NCBI GenBank assembly: GCA_038320345.1
Contig: JBBQED010000005.1
Coordinates: forward strand, 124,001-188,000
DNA: 64,000 nucleotides
Source: JBBQED01 sp038320345
GTDB taxonomy: Bacteria > Bacteroidota > Bacteroidia > AKYH767-A > OLB10
Reading direction: 5' to 3'
Each line of letters starts with the position of its first letter. Positions within the stretch are counted from its first letter, which is position 1. The notes beneath the pieces are model-generated. The model made no database searches and was not told the DNA's origin. It worked only from the letters and a program-made list of their open reading frames with translations. The position numbers were made by a program, and so were the translations under genes. Positions 35,696 through 44,434 of this stretch are shown here, in pieces.

Positions 35696-37480
35696 TCAAA
35701 ATGACAATTCCAATTTTGCTATTCTGAATACAATTGCGCCTTTCGTTCTCTCAAAATGTACTGCTAATTGTGCGATGTTTAATCCTTGGCTATATTTCTC
35801 TGTGAGTTCATCGTCTAATTCTTTTGTCCACGGTTGATAGGCGGATACGGCTTTTTTGGCCCCGGACGTTGTGGCTACCTTTTTTTCTGTCTGTTTAATC
35901 CTACCGGATTTAGTTTTTCTTGAGCGTAAGGTGCCTGCATTCGCAATTGCTTCTTCAATTTCTTCGTCGATGGTTTTACGCTCTATGAAAATTTGTTGCG
36001 ACTCCGGAAATTCAAATGGCATCATTACTTCGGGAATATGGATACTATTTTTAGTTCTCGTAATCGCTACATAAAGCAGATTCACTTCTTCACTCAGTTT
36101 TGCCATATTAAGTTCTTCTCGTTCTGGAAGATCTTTAACTTTCAGCAGTTTTTTTTCGGTAATGAAATCATTCACCAGCTGAATGGCATCATATTCCATT
36201 CCCTTACATCGATGTACTGTAGAGAAAATCATTTCAGCCTGATCCTTATCTTCTACATGCTTTTCTTTGATGAGCTTTAATATTTCCGGAATTTTATTTC
36301 CGTACTTCTTCACAATTTCAAGCATCATTCCTAATTGTACATCATCCGTTTTATCAATGTACTGTTCGAGCTCTGAAATATTTTTCATCGACTTGATCAG
36401 TTTATCTTTTACTCTGGAACTTCGTCCATTGTATAAACTTAAAACATCATATAACGAGGTTCCTTCATCCGCATAAGTATATGAATTGATATTGCCTTCA
36501 AAATACAGATGTTGAATATTCTTCTTTTCATGAACATATTCAATTGCTTTCAATAACAATCCTAAATTAGTTCTGGCGATTACAGCTTTTGTTTGAATAG
36601 GGTTGATATTCCCTATACCTTTTATAGGTAGTGCCTTAAGCTCTAAAAAGTGCTTTTTCCAATTTACCACTTCGATTGCCAGATTGGCAATATCCTGACT
36701 AAAACGAAAACTCGTAGAAAGATGAAAAGTCTGAAAGTTGGCTTTCTCTAATGAATTCACTGCGAATCTCCACCCGTAGATCTGCTGATGCGTATCTCCA
36801 ACAATGACTTTAGTCCCCGTTTGCTTCAGGAAAATGTCCAACATCGCTGCGGATGCATCTTGCGCTTCATCAAATAAAATATAATCAAAAGGTAATTCAG
36901 GTTCTGAAAGTTGAAATTTCTTGAGATAGAAATCGTGCGTAATCTCTATCTCTCCCTTATCCATCTGAGATAACAACTCACGTGTTTTGCTTTCAATATA
37001 TTTGTAATAAGTAGTGACAAAAAGTTTAGATTTTTTGTCAGCAACTACATCAAGATAATTGAGCTCTTGTACTTTTTGTTTATCGCTATTGCAGAAATAC
37101 GCCAAAAATTTAATGATATGATTAGCAAAAATAAATTCGGAAAGACTCTCTTCATTTGCCCTGAGAGATAATATTTCAACAAGCTCATTACTCGTCAAAT
37201 TCTGATTTCTGACTTTGTAATTATATTTGAAAACAATGTTGCGATATGCTAACGAATGTGCAGTTTCTACGGATACGTTATCAATTCCCTGCGCTTTGAA
37301 TTTGCGGATTGCTTCGGTCTTAACCGATTTGTTAAATGCCAGATACAAGATTCTGCTTTCTCTTGGTCGAGTACGGGCATATTCAATAATTGTAGTGGTC
37401 TTACCTGATCCTGCTACTGCATTAATTCTAATATCTCCCCTCGACTGTATGATCGCATATTGCTCGTCCGTCATTTCCAT
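35696..37480 (-). CDS. UvrD/FBH1-like SF1 helicase with C-terminal HTH-like tail
   Basis: The 594-residue protein has superfamily 1A motifs in order. The Q motif/Walker A region is MTDEQYAIIQ and INAVAGSGKTTT (K27). The Walker B is YILFDEAQD (D204, E205), and motif III is VIVGDTHQQIYGWR. STVHRCKGMEYDAIQLVND is motif V and EVNLLYVAITRTKNSI is motif VI. Inter-motif regions are shorter than in UvrD and resemble the FBH1-like branch. The last ~46 residues (QPWTKELDDELTEKYSQGLNIAQLAVHFERTKGAI...) look like a Myb/GcrA-type helix-turn-helix. It should unwind DNA in repair or recombination control. It is monocistronic. Confidence 0.85.
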   Translation of the reverse strand: MEMTDEQYAIIQSRGDIRINAVAGSGKTTTIIEYARTRPRESRILYLAFNKSVKTEAIRKFKAQGIDNVSVETAHSLAYRNIVFKYNYKVRNQNLTSNELVEILSLRANEESLSEFIFANHIIKFLAYFCNSDKQKVQELNYLDVVADKKSKLFVTTYYKYIESKTRELLSQMDKGEIEITHDFYLKKFQLSEPELPFDYILFDEAQDASAAMLDIFLKQTGTKVIVGDTHQQIYGWRFAVNSLEKANFQTFHLSTSFRFSQDIANLAIEVVNWKKHFLELKALPIKGIGNINPIQTKAVIARTNLGLLLKAIEYVHEKKNIQHLYFEGNINSYTYADEGTSLYDVLSLYNGRSSRVKDKLIKSMKNISELEQYIDKTDDVQLGMMLEIVKKYGNKIPEILKLIKEKHVEDKDQAEMIFSTVHRCKGMEYDAIQLVNDFITEKKLLKVKDLPEREELNMAKLSEEVNLLYVAITRTKNSIHIPEVMMPFEFPESQQIFIERKTIDEEIEEAIANAGTLRSRKTKSGRIKQTEKKVATTSGAKKAVSAYQPWTKELDDELTEKYSQGLNIAQLAVHFERTKGAIVFRIAKLELSF

Positions 37481-37611
37481 AACACCAAAAGAAACGCTTT
37501 ATTTTCGGTTTACAAAACCTTGAAAAGTTATAAACAATTTATAATTGAAGAATTAGAAAAAGAGTTGTGTATGTGAGATCAAAAATTGGAAAATGCTAAA
37601 CACTAATTTTT

Positions 37612-38610
37612 TTATTTTAAATCAGCAGCTAAATCATAATACTTATTTTTAATTTCTTCAAGTGTGGAAACTATTTCATCATAATCATGACTTGTAACAA
37701 GCTTCATGCGGTATTCTTTGAAGTGATCAAGTCCTTTGAAGTAGTTGCTATAATGGCGGCGCATTTCTACGATGCCTGTAAAATTACCTTTCCACTGAAT
37801 AGATTTGTCGAGGTGAATCTTACAAGTTTCAACTCTTTGTTGAATGTCAGGTGCAGCCAACTTTTCTCCAGTTTTGAGATAGTGTTTGATCTCATTAAAA
37901 ATCCATGGATAACCAATACTTGCTCTACCAATCATTACACCATCAACTCCGTATTGATCACGCATTTGCGCAACTCGTTCAGGCGAATCAATATCACCAT
38001 TCCCGAAAATCGGAATTTTCATCCGTGGATTATTTTTTACTGCTCCTATTAACGTCCAGTCGGCGGGACCTTTATATAATTGAGCTCGTGTTCGTCCATG
38101 AATGCTTAATGCTGCAATGCCAATATCCTGTAATCTTTCTGCAACTTCAACAATATTCTTAGTTGTCTCATCCCAACCCAAGCGAGTCTTTACGGTAACT
38201 GGCAGTTTAGTGATCTTTACAATCTCTTCTGTCATCTTCACCATTTTAGGGATATCCTGCAACAATGCTGCTCCAGCACCACGACATGCTACGGCTTTCA
38301 CCGGGCAGCCATAATTGATATCAATAAGATCAGGCTGGGCTCTGTCGGCGATAATCCCAGCTTCCCGCATAGAATTGATATCAGAACCGAATAATTGTAT
38401 TCCTATAGGACGTTCATATTCAAAGATATCCAGCTTCATTACGCTCTTTGCAGCATCCCGAATTAATCCTTCACTTGAGATAAACTCAGTATACATGAGG
38501 TCAGCACCATTCTGTTTGCACACATACCGGAACGGCGGATCACTCACATCCTCCATAGGTGCAAGTAAGAGTGGAAAATCGCCTAAATCAATGGGTCCGA
38601 TGAAGGGCAT
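37612..38610 (-). CDS. dusB: tRNA-dihydrouridine synthase DusB
   Basis: The 332-residue protein is a full-length Dus enzyme. It has LLLAPMEDVSDPPFRYVCK (FMN site), IQLFGSD, DLIDINYGCPVKAV with catalytic Cys102, VTVKTRLGWD, ALSIHGRTRAQLYKGPADW, PIFGNGDI, and GVMIGRASIGYPWIF. It reduces specific uridines in tRNA D-loops using FMN and NADPH. The C-terminal ~80 residues are the helical tRNA-binding domain. Its start is divergent from the CPBP protease gene, with a 103-nt gap containing that gene's promoter. No operon partners are close downstream. Confidence 0.95.
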   Translation of the reverse strand: MPFIGPIDLGDFPLLLAPMEDVSDPPFRYVCKQNGADLMYTEFISSEGLIRDAAKSVMKLDIFEYERPIGIQLFGSDINSMREAGIIADRAQPDLIDINYGCPVKAVACRGAGAALLQDIPKMVKMTEEIVKITKLPVTVKTRLGWDETTKNIVEVAERLQDIGIAALSIHGRTRAQLYKGPADWTLIGAVKNNPRMKIPIFGNGDIDSPERVAQMRDQYGVDGVMIGRASIGYPWIFNEIKHYLKTGEKLAAPDIQQRVETCKIHLDKSIQWKGNFTGIVEMRRHYSNYFKGLDHFKEYRMKLVTSHDYDEIVSTLEEIKNKYYDLAADLK

Positions 38611-38688
38611 AATTGCTGATTGATAATATTTTAGCTGTTAACAAACTAGGTTTAAAAGTGCTAAACCCACAAAGGCAGTGGCTTTCTG

Positions 38689-38697
38689 TACTTTTGC
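38689..38697 (+). promoter_or_regulatory. -7 promoter element of the CPBP protease gene
   Basis: TACTTTTGC fits the TAnnTTTGC consensus and lies 16 nt before the ATG at 38714. It also argues against the upstream in-frame GTG at 38678 as a start, since that would sit before the promoter. Confidence 0.65.
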
Positions 38698-38713
38698 GCA
38701 AAATTACGAAAGA

Positions 38714-39649
38714 ATGATGCTTCGCGGAATACTGAGTGACCGTCCACCTTACAATAAATTTTTGGTGTTGGTAGGTTTGTGCCTGATTGGGTTCATGACC
38801 TTCACAATGCTGGGTACTTTTCTGGCTGGTGCCATCTATGGAATTAATCTCCTCACGAACCCTGCAGCTATCCAAGACTTCAGTAATCCGAATCTTATTC
38901 TGGCGATGAAGATGATTCAATTGTTTTCTGCTTTCGGAACTTTTCTGCTCCCTCCAATCATCGCAGCTTTAATTTTTGATCAACAACCTAAACACTATCT
39001 ATTACTTGATAAAAAATTAAATATCCAACCCATACTTATAGTTATTGGTTTGATGTTGATTATGGTTCCCTTTATCAATTGGATGTTGGTGGTGAATAGC
39101 GGCATGCACCTACCTTCTTTTCTGCATGGAGTGGAGGAGTGGATGAAATCTTCAGAAAATAATGCTGCAGTTCTCACCGAAAAATTTATGGCCACAACTT
39201 CCATCAATGGATTGCTCATCAATTTACTCATCATTGCCGTGCTTCCTGCGATTAGTGAAGAGTTGATGTTTAGAGGAGTCATCATGCGATTGTTTACTGA
39301 GCTAAGTGGAAATAGACATGTCGCTGTTTTCTTGTCTGCATTTTTATTCTCTGCTATCCACATGCAGTTTTTCGGATTCTTTCCACGTTTTGCATTAGGA
39401 TTATTACTGGGGTACTTAGTTATGTGGAGTGGAAATTTGAAATTATCCATGCTTGCACATTTTATCAATAACGCAGGTGCTGTGATCTTAGGATGGTTTG
39501 CAGCTCGTAAAGAGTTGAGCTTTGATCAGGATACTTTAGGTACTACTAGTGGTGATGAATTAATTCTTGCAATTAGTGTTTTCGGAACTTGGGTACTGTT
39601 ATTTATGATTTATAAATTTTATAACAGAGTTCGTCCGGAGATGAGTTGA
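38714..39649 (+). CDS. CPBP-family intramembrane glutamic protease
   Basis: The 311-residue protein has eight or so membrane helices. The CPBP (Abi/CAAX protease) motifs are present: AISEELMFRGVIMRLF (EExxxR), ASFLFSAIHMQF-like SAFLFSAIHMQFFGFFPRFALGLLLGYL (the His of motif 2), and LSMLAHFINNAGAVI (His/Asn of motif 3). Members resemble Rce1 prenyl-protein endopeptidases and may act in protein maturation or bacteriocin self-immunity. The start is set at the ATG at 38714 (a second ATG follows at once) because the -7 element lies just upstream. It is divergent from dusB. Confidence 0.9.
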   Translation: MMLRGILSDRPPYNKFLVLVGLCLIGFMTFTMLGTFLAGAIYGINLLTNPAAIQDFSNPNLILAMKMIQLFSAFGTFLLPPIIAALIFDQQPKHYLLLDKKLNIQPILIVIGLMLIMVPFINWMLVVNSGMHLPSFLHGVEEWMKSSENNAAVLTEKFMATTSINGLLINLLIIAVLPAISEELMFRGVIMRLFTELSGNRHVAVFLSAFLFSAIHMQFFGFFPRFALGLLLGYLVMWSGNLKLSMLAHFINNAGAVILGWFAARKELSFDQDTLGTTSGDELILAISVFGTWVLLFMIYKFYNRVRPEMS

Positions 39650-39710
39650 GATTTTATTCAAAAACGCTATCATTGTTTGATGGAATAGCTGAAATATTAA
39701 TGGAATATCG

Positions 39711-40071
39711 ATGAAAAAGATTTTTCTTATCTTGTTATTCATTCAGGTAATTAATGTGGATGCACAGACTTGGTCAATGTTGCCCAATTCTCCATCTTCA
39801 ACTTCCTTTCGTCATGATGATTTGTTTTTTATTAATAAAGATACCGGCTGGGTATGTAATGTAGATGGTGAGATTTATCGTACATTGGATAGTGGTATTA
39901 CATGGACCACACAGTTAAATCAACCGAATACTTCTTTTCATTGTATTGGCTTTAAAGATTTTTTGTATGGATGGGCGGGCAATTTAGGTCTTGGAAGATA
40001 GTCGCCCATCCATTGATACTTTACCATTGTATGCTACCAATGATGGTGGTATTACTTGGTTGAATTATTAA
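39711..40071 (+). pseudogene. Truncated, frameshifted YCF48-like secreted repeat protein
   Basis: The first frame (39711-40001) encodes 96 residues with a signal peptide (ending VDAQT). A YCF48/BNR-type unit follows, with FINKDTGWVCNVDGEIYRTLDSGITW and GFKDFLYGWAGNLGLG, and then a stop. In the +1 frame the sequence continues sensibly to a TAA at 40069-40071: SRPSIDTLPLYATNDGGITW, which is the next expected YCF48 segment. A net one-base frameshift near 39990-40000 would join them. Full-length members have several hundred residues and usually a sorting domain, so the rest is missing. It is best read as a decayed gene. Confidence 0.7.
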
Positions 40072-40280
40072 AACAAATTTTCTTTCAAGGTTTATTTTCT
40101 CGGACTTCAAAAAACTGAACTTTGGAGACTACCTATTAAGGCAGGTATGCTTCACGGTTTACCATCACCCAAAGTTTGTGAATAGAAGTGTCTTTCCTAG
40201 GATTCACGTAAGAAACCCCTTCATTTTGCATGCTTTTCGAGTCGGAATACATTCATAAAGAGCTTCTTAAACTAGTTTTA

Positions 40281-40312
40281 TTGCGAGATAGGGCTAAATT
40301 CCGTACCTTTGC
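40281..40312 (+). promoter_or_regulatory. Promoter of the glycogen synthase-like/DUF4270/glmS run
   Basis: TTG (40281-40283), 20 nt, then TACCTTTGC (40304-40312) is a close match to the Bacteroidota -33/-7 promoter, 30 nt before the ATG at 40342. Confidence 0.75.
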
Positions 40313-40341
40313 GCTAAATATTACTAAATCTGAACTAATTT

Positions 40342-41169
40342 ATGAGAAAAGCACGGATTCTTTTTGTGTCGAGCGAAATTCACCCTTACCTGGAGATGAA
40401 TGAACAGAGCAAGATCGCGCGCTTTTTACCGCAGGGAATACAGGAAAGAGGAAAAGAAATCCGGACTTTCATGCCGAAATTCGGCTGTATTAACGAGCGG
40501 CGCAACCAATTACATGAGGTTATTCGCCTGAGTGGAATGAACTTGATCATTGATGATTCAGATCATCCTTTGATTATTAAAGTTGCCTCCATTCAAGCTG
40601 CCCGTATGCAGGTTTATTTTATTGATAACGAAGAATATTTCCAAAGAAAACAGACTTATCGTGATAGTGACGAGAAGTTTTTTGCTGATAACGATGACCG
40701 CTCTATTTTCTTCGGTCGTGGAGTACTTGAAACTGTAAAAAAATTAGGCTGGGCACCTGATATTATTCATTGCCATGGCTGGATGACTGCGTTGATTCCT
40801 TTGTTTATCAAAACAAGTTACAAGGATGATCCGATGTTCCACAATAGCAAAGTGGTTTACTCGTTGTATAACGACGAATTTAGTGAGCCATTTAATGCCG
40901 ATTTCGGCAAAAAAATCCTGATGGAAGGCCTGAATCCTGCTGATGTGAAAGAGCTGAAAGATCCTAATTATGCATCTCTCTCCCGACTCGCAATGCAATG
41001 GTCTGACGCAGTGATTAAAGGCTCCCCAACCATTAACACGGATGTAGATGCTGCCTTTGCAAAGTTAAGTAAGCCCACTCTCGATTATAAATCGCCAGAA
41101 GAATACGTGGAAGCGTATGATAACTTCTACGACGAAGCAGTAATCGGAGAATCTGTACTTGCCGACTAA
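40342..41169 (+). CDS. Glycogen/starch synthase-like protein (GT5 N-terminal domain only)
   Basis: The 275-residue protein matches the N-terminal GT5 domain of glycogen synthases: ILFVSSEIHPYLEM, RTFMPKFGCINERRNQLHEVIRLSGMNL, VYFIDNEEYF, and PDIIHCHGWMTALIPLFIKT. It stops where the catalytic C-terminal GT1 domain would begin. The KxGGLxDV nucleotide-sugar motif is replaced by EQSKIARFLP. This short form is widespread in Bacteroidota next to DUF4270 and glmS, as here, and its real activity is uncertain. It is the first gene after a good promoter, with the DUF4270 gene 75 nt downstream. Confidence 0.88.
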   Translation: MRKARILFVSSEIHPYLEMNEQSKIARFLPQGIQERGKEIRTFMPKFGCINERRNQLHEVIRLSGMNLIIDDSDHPLIIKVASIQAARMQVYFIDNEEYFQRKQTYRDSDEKFFADNDDRSIFFGRGVLETVKKLGWAPDIIHCHGWMTALIPLFIKTSYKDDPMFHNSKVVYSLYNDEFSEPFNADFGKKILMEGLNPADVKELKDPNYASLSRLAMQWSDAVIKGSPTINTDVDAAFAKLSKPTLDYKSPEEYVEAYDNFYDEAVIGESVLAD

Positions 41170-41231
41170 GCTTTCGTCAGCGTATCCGAAGCTTCCTACA
41201 ATTTGAGCCTGCTATCACGGATTATTTCCTG

Positions 41232-41240
41232 TACTTTCGC
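41232..41240 (+). promoter_or_regulatory. Possible -7 element close to the DUF4270 start
   Basis: TACTTTCGC matches TAnnTTTGC except one base and ends only 4 nt before the ATG at 41245. If used, transcription would begin almost at the start codon. No TTG sits at the usual distance (nearest is 26 nt away), so support is weak. Confidence 0.35.
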
Positions 41241-41244
41241 CCCT

Positions 41245-42531
41245 ATGTTACGTGCCAACTTCAGGCTCACAGCTCTGTGTGCCATCGCTATTCTCTTTGT
41301 CGCATCTTCTTGTAATAATCCCGACGAATTAGGCCTTGATCTTCAACCTGTTGGAGATCAGCCCAACGTAATTAAGGTGGATACTTTTACAGTTGAAACC
41401 TATACTGTTGCCGAGGATTCTCTGGTAACCAGTCGGGTAGAGTCACCTCTTTTTCTGGGAAGTATGAATGATGCGGGTGAAATTGGCAGAAGTCAGGCTG
41501 GATTTTGCATGCAAACAAGGATAGGAAATACCATTTCCGCTACCACTTTCAACGGTGCTACTACTCCCGATTCGGTGGTATTAAGCTTAGCTTATAGTGG
41601 CTTTACTGGCGATAGTACTTCTACGCATAAGATTAGCGTATATGAACTCGCTGATCGCCTTTATCTCGATTCCATCTATTATAGCAACAAAACATTTACC
41701 TCGGCTTCTTTTCTGGGGCATCGTGATCTTGTTGTTAACCGATTTGATAGCGTGGTGATCAATGGAGTGAATAATCCACCTCAGTTACGTATCGCTCTTG
41801 ATACTGCTTTCGGTGGTAAAATTTTGCGTCAGTATATTGCGGATCCAAACGTTTTTGTGAGTGATGATTCATGGGCGAATTTCTTTAAAGGCGTTGCCCT
41901 GGTAGATAGTGCGGATGATTCTGGCTTAGGAAGTATACTAACCCTTCAGCCAAAGTCTACTGCCAATAAGCTTACTATTTATTTCTCCGGAGGAAGTAGT
42001 TATGATTTCGTGCTTGATGAAAAATCAGGCAGATTTAGTTATTTCCGTCACCAGTATAATTCTAATATTGGCGATGCAACACAAGATGTAAATATAGCAG
42101 TACAATCGATGGCGGGTCTCAAAGACAGCCTTTCGATTCCTTACCTCAGCAAATTGTATGATAATGGACCCGTTTCCATTAGTAGTGCTCAATTGGTGTT
42201 TAAGTTACTTCCGGGGAGCAATACCAGCGGGCTCGACTCACATGCCAATTTGTTGGTTTTCGGGAGCGATTCAACCGGAAAAAACATCTTAATTTTAGAT
42301 ACGCAGGAGTCAAGTGCATATTATGGCGGTTCTTATAACAGTACTACTCAGGAATATACTTTTAATATTGCCCTTCATTTGCAACGAACTTTGAAAGATG
42401 TCGTAGAAAAAGGCTTGAAAGATTACGGACTCTTTTTAGTAGCAGGCGGTAGTACATCTAATGCACAACGCACATTGTTACTTGGAAAGGGTTCTGTGAA
42501 ATTAATTCTAACCTATACTAAAGTCAACTAG
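41245..42531 (+). CDS. DUF4270 lipoprotein
   Basis: The 428-residue protein starts with a lipoprotein signal (LTALCAIAILFVASSC, then NNPDELGLDLQP). It shows the DUF4270 pattern: a 'DE(L)GLDLQPVGDQ' start, TVAEDSLVTSRVESPLFLGSMNDAGEIGRSQAGF, several short beta segments with D-SV(V/L)L, and VDLQRTLKDVV-like HLQRTLKDVVEKGLKDYGLFLVAGG near the end. An upstream in-frame TTG at 41203 exists, but only the ATG at 41245 puts the signal at the N-terminus. The family is a Bacteroidota outer-membrane lipoprotein of unknown function, usually beside glmS. It ends 5 nt before glmS. Confidence 0.92.
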   Translation: MLRANFRLTALCAIAILFVASSCNNPDELGLDLQPVGDQPNVIKVDTFTVETYTVAEDSLVTSRVESPLFLGSMNDAGEIGRSQAGFCMQTRIGNTISATTFNGATTPDSVVLSLAYSGFTGDSTSTHKISVYELADRLYLDSIYYSNKTFTSASFLGHRDLVVNRFDSVVINGVNNPPQLRIALDTAFGGKILRQYIADPNVFVSDDSWANFFKGVALVDSADDSGLGSILTLQPKSTANKLTIYFSGGSSYDFVLDEKSGRFSYFRHQYNSNIGDATQDVNIAVQSMAGLKDSLSIPYLSKLYDNGPVSISSAQLVFKLLPGSNTSGLDSHANLLVFGSDSTGKNILILDTQESSAYYGGSYNSTTQEYTFNIALHLQRTLKDVVEKGLKDYGLFLVAGGSTSNAQRTLLLGKGSVKLILTYTKVN

Positions 42532-42536
42532 AACAA

Positions 42537-44375
42537 ATGTGTGGAATTGTAGCTTACATCGGAAAGCGTGAAGCTTATCCTATCGTTATAAAAGGTTTGC
42601 AACGTTTAGAATATCGCGGTTACGATAGTGCCGGGGTAGCTCTTTTGAATAATGGCGAACTTACCGTTTACAAAAAAGCAGGTAAAGTAAGTGACCTTGC
42701 CGAATACGTGAAAGGTAAAGATGTGAGTTCTCATATCGCGATGGGGCATACTCGTTGGGCAACTCATGGTGAGCCTAATGATCGTAACGCTCATCCTCAC
42801 TTTTCTCAAAGTCATGATTTCGCAATCATTCATAATGGGATTATCGAAAATTATGCATCCATTAAATCAGCATTAGAAAAACAGGGTCACACTTTTGTCA
42901 GTGATACTGATACCGAAGTACTCATTCACCTGATTGAAGAAATTTCCAACAAAGGAAATGTGGCACTTGAAGAAGCTGTTCGTTTAGCACTTGGTGAAGT
43001 TGTTGGTGCGTACGCTATCGTCATCCTTTCACGCAAGGACCCCGATAAAATGATTGCTGCACGTAAAGGCAGTCCGATAGTTGTAGGAATTGGGGAAGGA
43101 GAATATTTTGTGGCGTCTGACGCAACTCCGATTGTTGAATACACAAAGAACGTAGCTTATTTGAATGATGGAGAAGTAGCATTAATTCAGAATGGTAAAC
43201 TAACGGTGAAGACTATAGGCAATGAAGTGAAGATCCCTTACATTCAGGAACTCGAGTTGAAACTTGAAGCACTGGAGAAAGGAGGATACGAGCATTTCAT
43301 GCTGAAAGAAATTTATGAGCAGCCTCGTTCAATTGCAGATAGTATGCGTGGACGATTCGACTCTAAGAATGGTACGTTGAAGTTAGGAGGTATTCGTGAG
43401 TTTGAAAAGAAACTAACGAATGCTAAGCGGATTATCATCGTTGCCTGTGGAACATCTTGGCATGCTGGAATTGTAGCCGAGTATCTCATTGAAGATCTTG
43501 CACGTATTCCGGTGGAGGTAGAGTATGCTTCTGAATTCAGATATCGTAATCCAATTCTTTTTGAAGATGATGTCATCATTGCGATTTCACAGAGTGGAGA
43601 AACAGCAGATACGTTAGCAGCAGTGGAGTTAGCTAAATCAAAAGGTGCAACTATTTTCGGTGTATGCAACGTTGTAGGATCAAGTATCCCACGTGCAACA
43701 CATGCAGGTTCCTATACCCATGCAGGACCAGAGATTGGTGTAGCTTCAACAAAAGCATTTACAGCACAAGTTACAGTACTCACGTTACTTGCCTTGCAGA
43801 TTGCGCATAAGCGTGGAAGCATAACGGAGTCAAGATTCCGCCAGGTATTAAATGAGCTGGAAAAAATTCCTGCGAAAGTAGAGATCGCATTAAAATCAAA
43901 TTACCAAGTACAAGAGATTGCAGATCGTTTCCGTGATGCAAGAAATTTCCTGTATCTCGGACGAGGATATGGTTTTCCTGTAGCACTGGAAGGAGCACTT
44001 AAGTTAAAAGAAATTTCCTACATCCATGCTGAAGGATATCCTGCAGCAGAAATGAAACATGGACCGATTGCACTCATCGATGAAGAGATGCCAGTTGTAG
44101 TAATTGCAACGAAGCATGGTTCTTATGAAAAAGTAGTCAGCAATATTCAGGAAGTAAAAGCGCGTAAGGGAAAGATCATTGCGATCGTTACCGAAGGAGA
44201 TACCGAGGTTAAGAAGATAGCGGATTATGTGATTGAAATTCCTGAGACTGATGAAATCCTTGTGCCTTTAGTCAGCGTGATTCCCTTGCAGTTATTAGCT
44301 TATCATATTGCGGTGATGCGTGGATGCAATGTAGATCAGCCTAGAAATTTGGCGAAGAGTGTAACGGTAGAATAA
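42537..44375 (+). CDS. glmS: Glutamine-fructose-6-phosphate aminotransferase GlmS
   Basis: The 612-residue protein is full length. The glutaminase domain has [12 protein letters not shown] (Cys2 nucleophile), [24 protein letters not shown] and NDAHPH-like NAHPHFSQ. Two SIS isomerase domains follow, with [30 protein letters not shown], and [43 protein letters not shown]-type residues. It ends [13 protein letters not shown], the conserved C-terminus. It converts fructose-6-P and glutamine to glucosamine-6-P, the first committed step toward UDP-GlcNAc. It lies 5 nt after the DUF4270 gene. No glmS ribozyme was looked for successfully, since this operon position leaves no leader. Confidence 0.97.
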   Translation: [612 protein letters not shown]

Positions 44376-44393
44376 TAAAAATTGATAAACCAG

Positions 44394-44429
44394 AAAAGGC
44401 ATGCATCAAACGATGTATGCCTTTTTTTT
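44394..44429 (+). terminator. Rho-independent terminator of glmS
   Basis: A 14-bp stem with one G-T pair (44394-44407 with 44412-44425) has an AAAC loop and ends in an eight-T run. It lies 18 nt after the glmS stop and just before the convergent glycosyltransferase stop at 44435. Confidence 0.9.
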
Positions 44430-44434
44430 GACGC

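Noticed and set aside
38678..38713. GTG start extending the CPBP protease by 12 codons
   Set aside because: A TAnnTTTGC element at 38689-38697 would lie inside the extension, so transcription should start after it.
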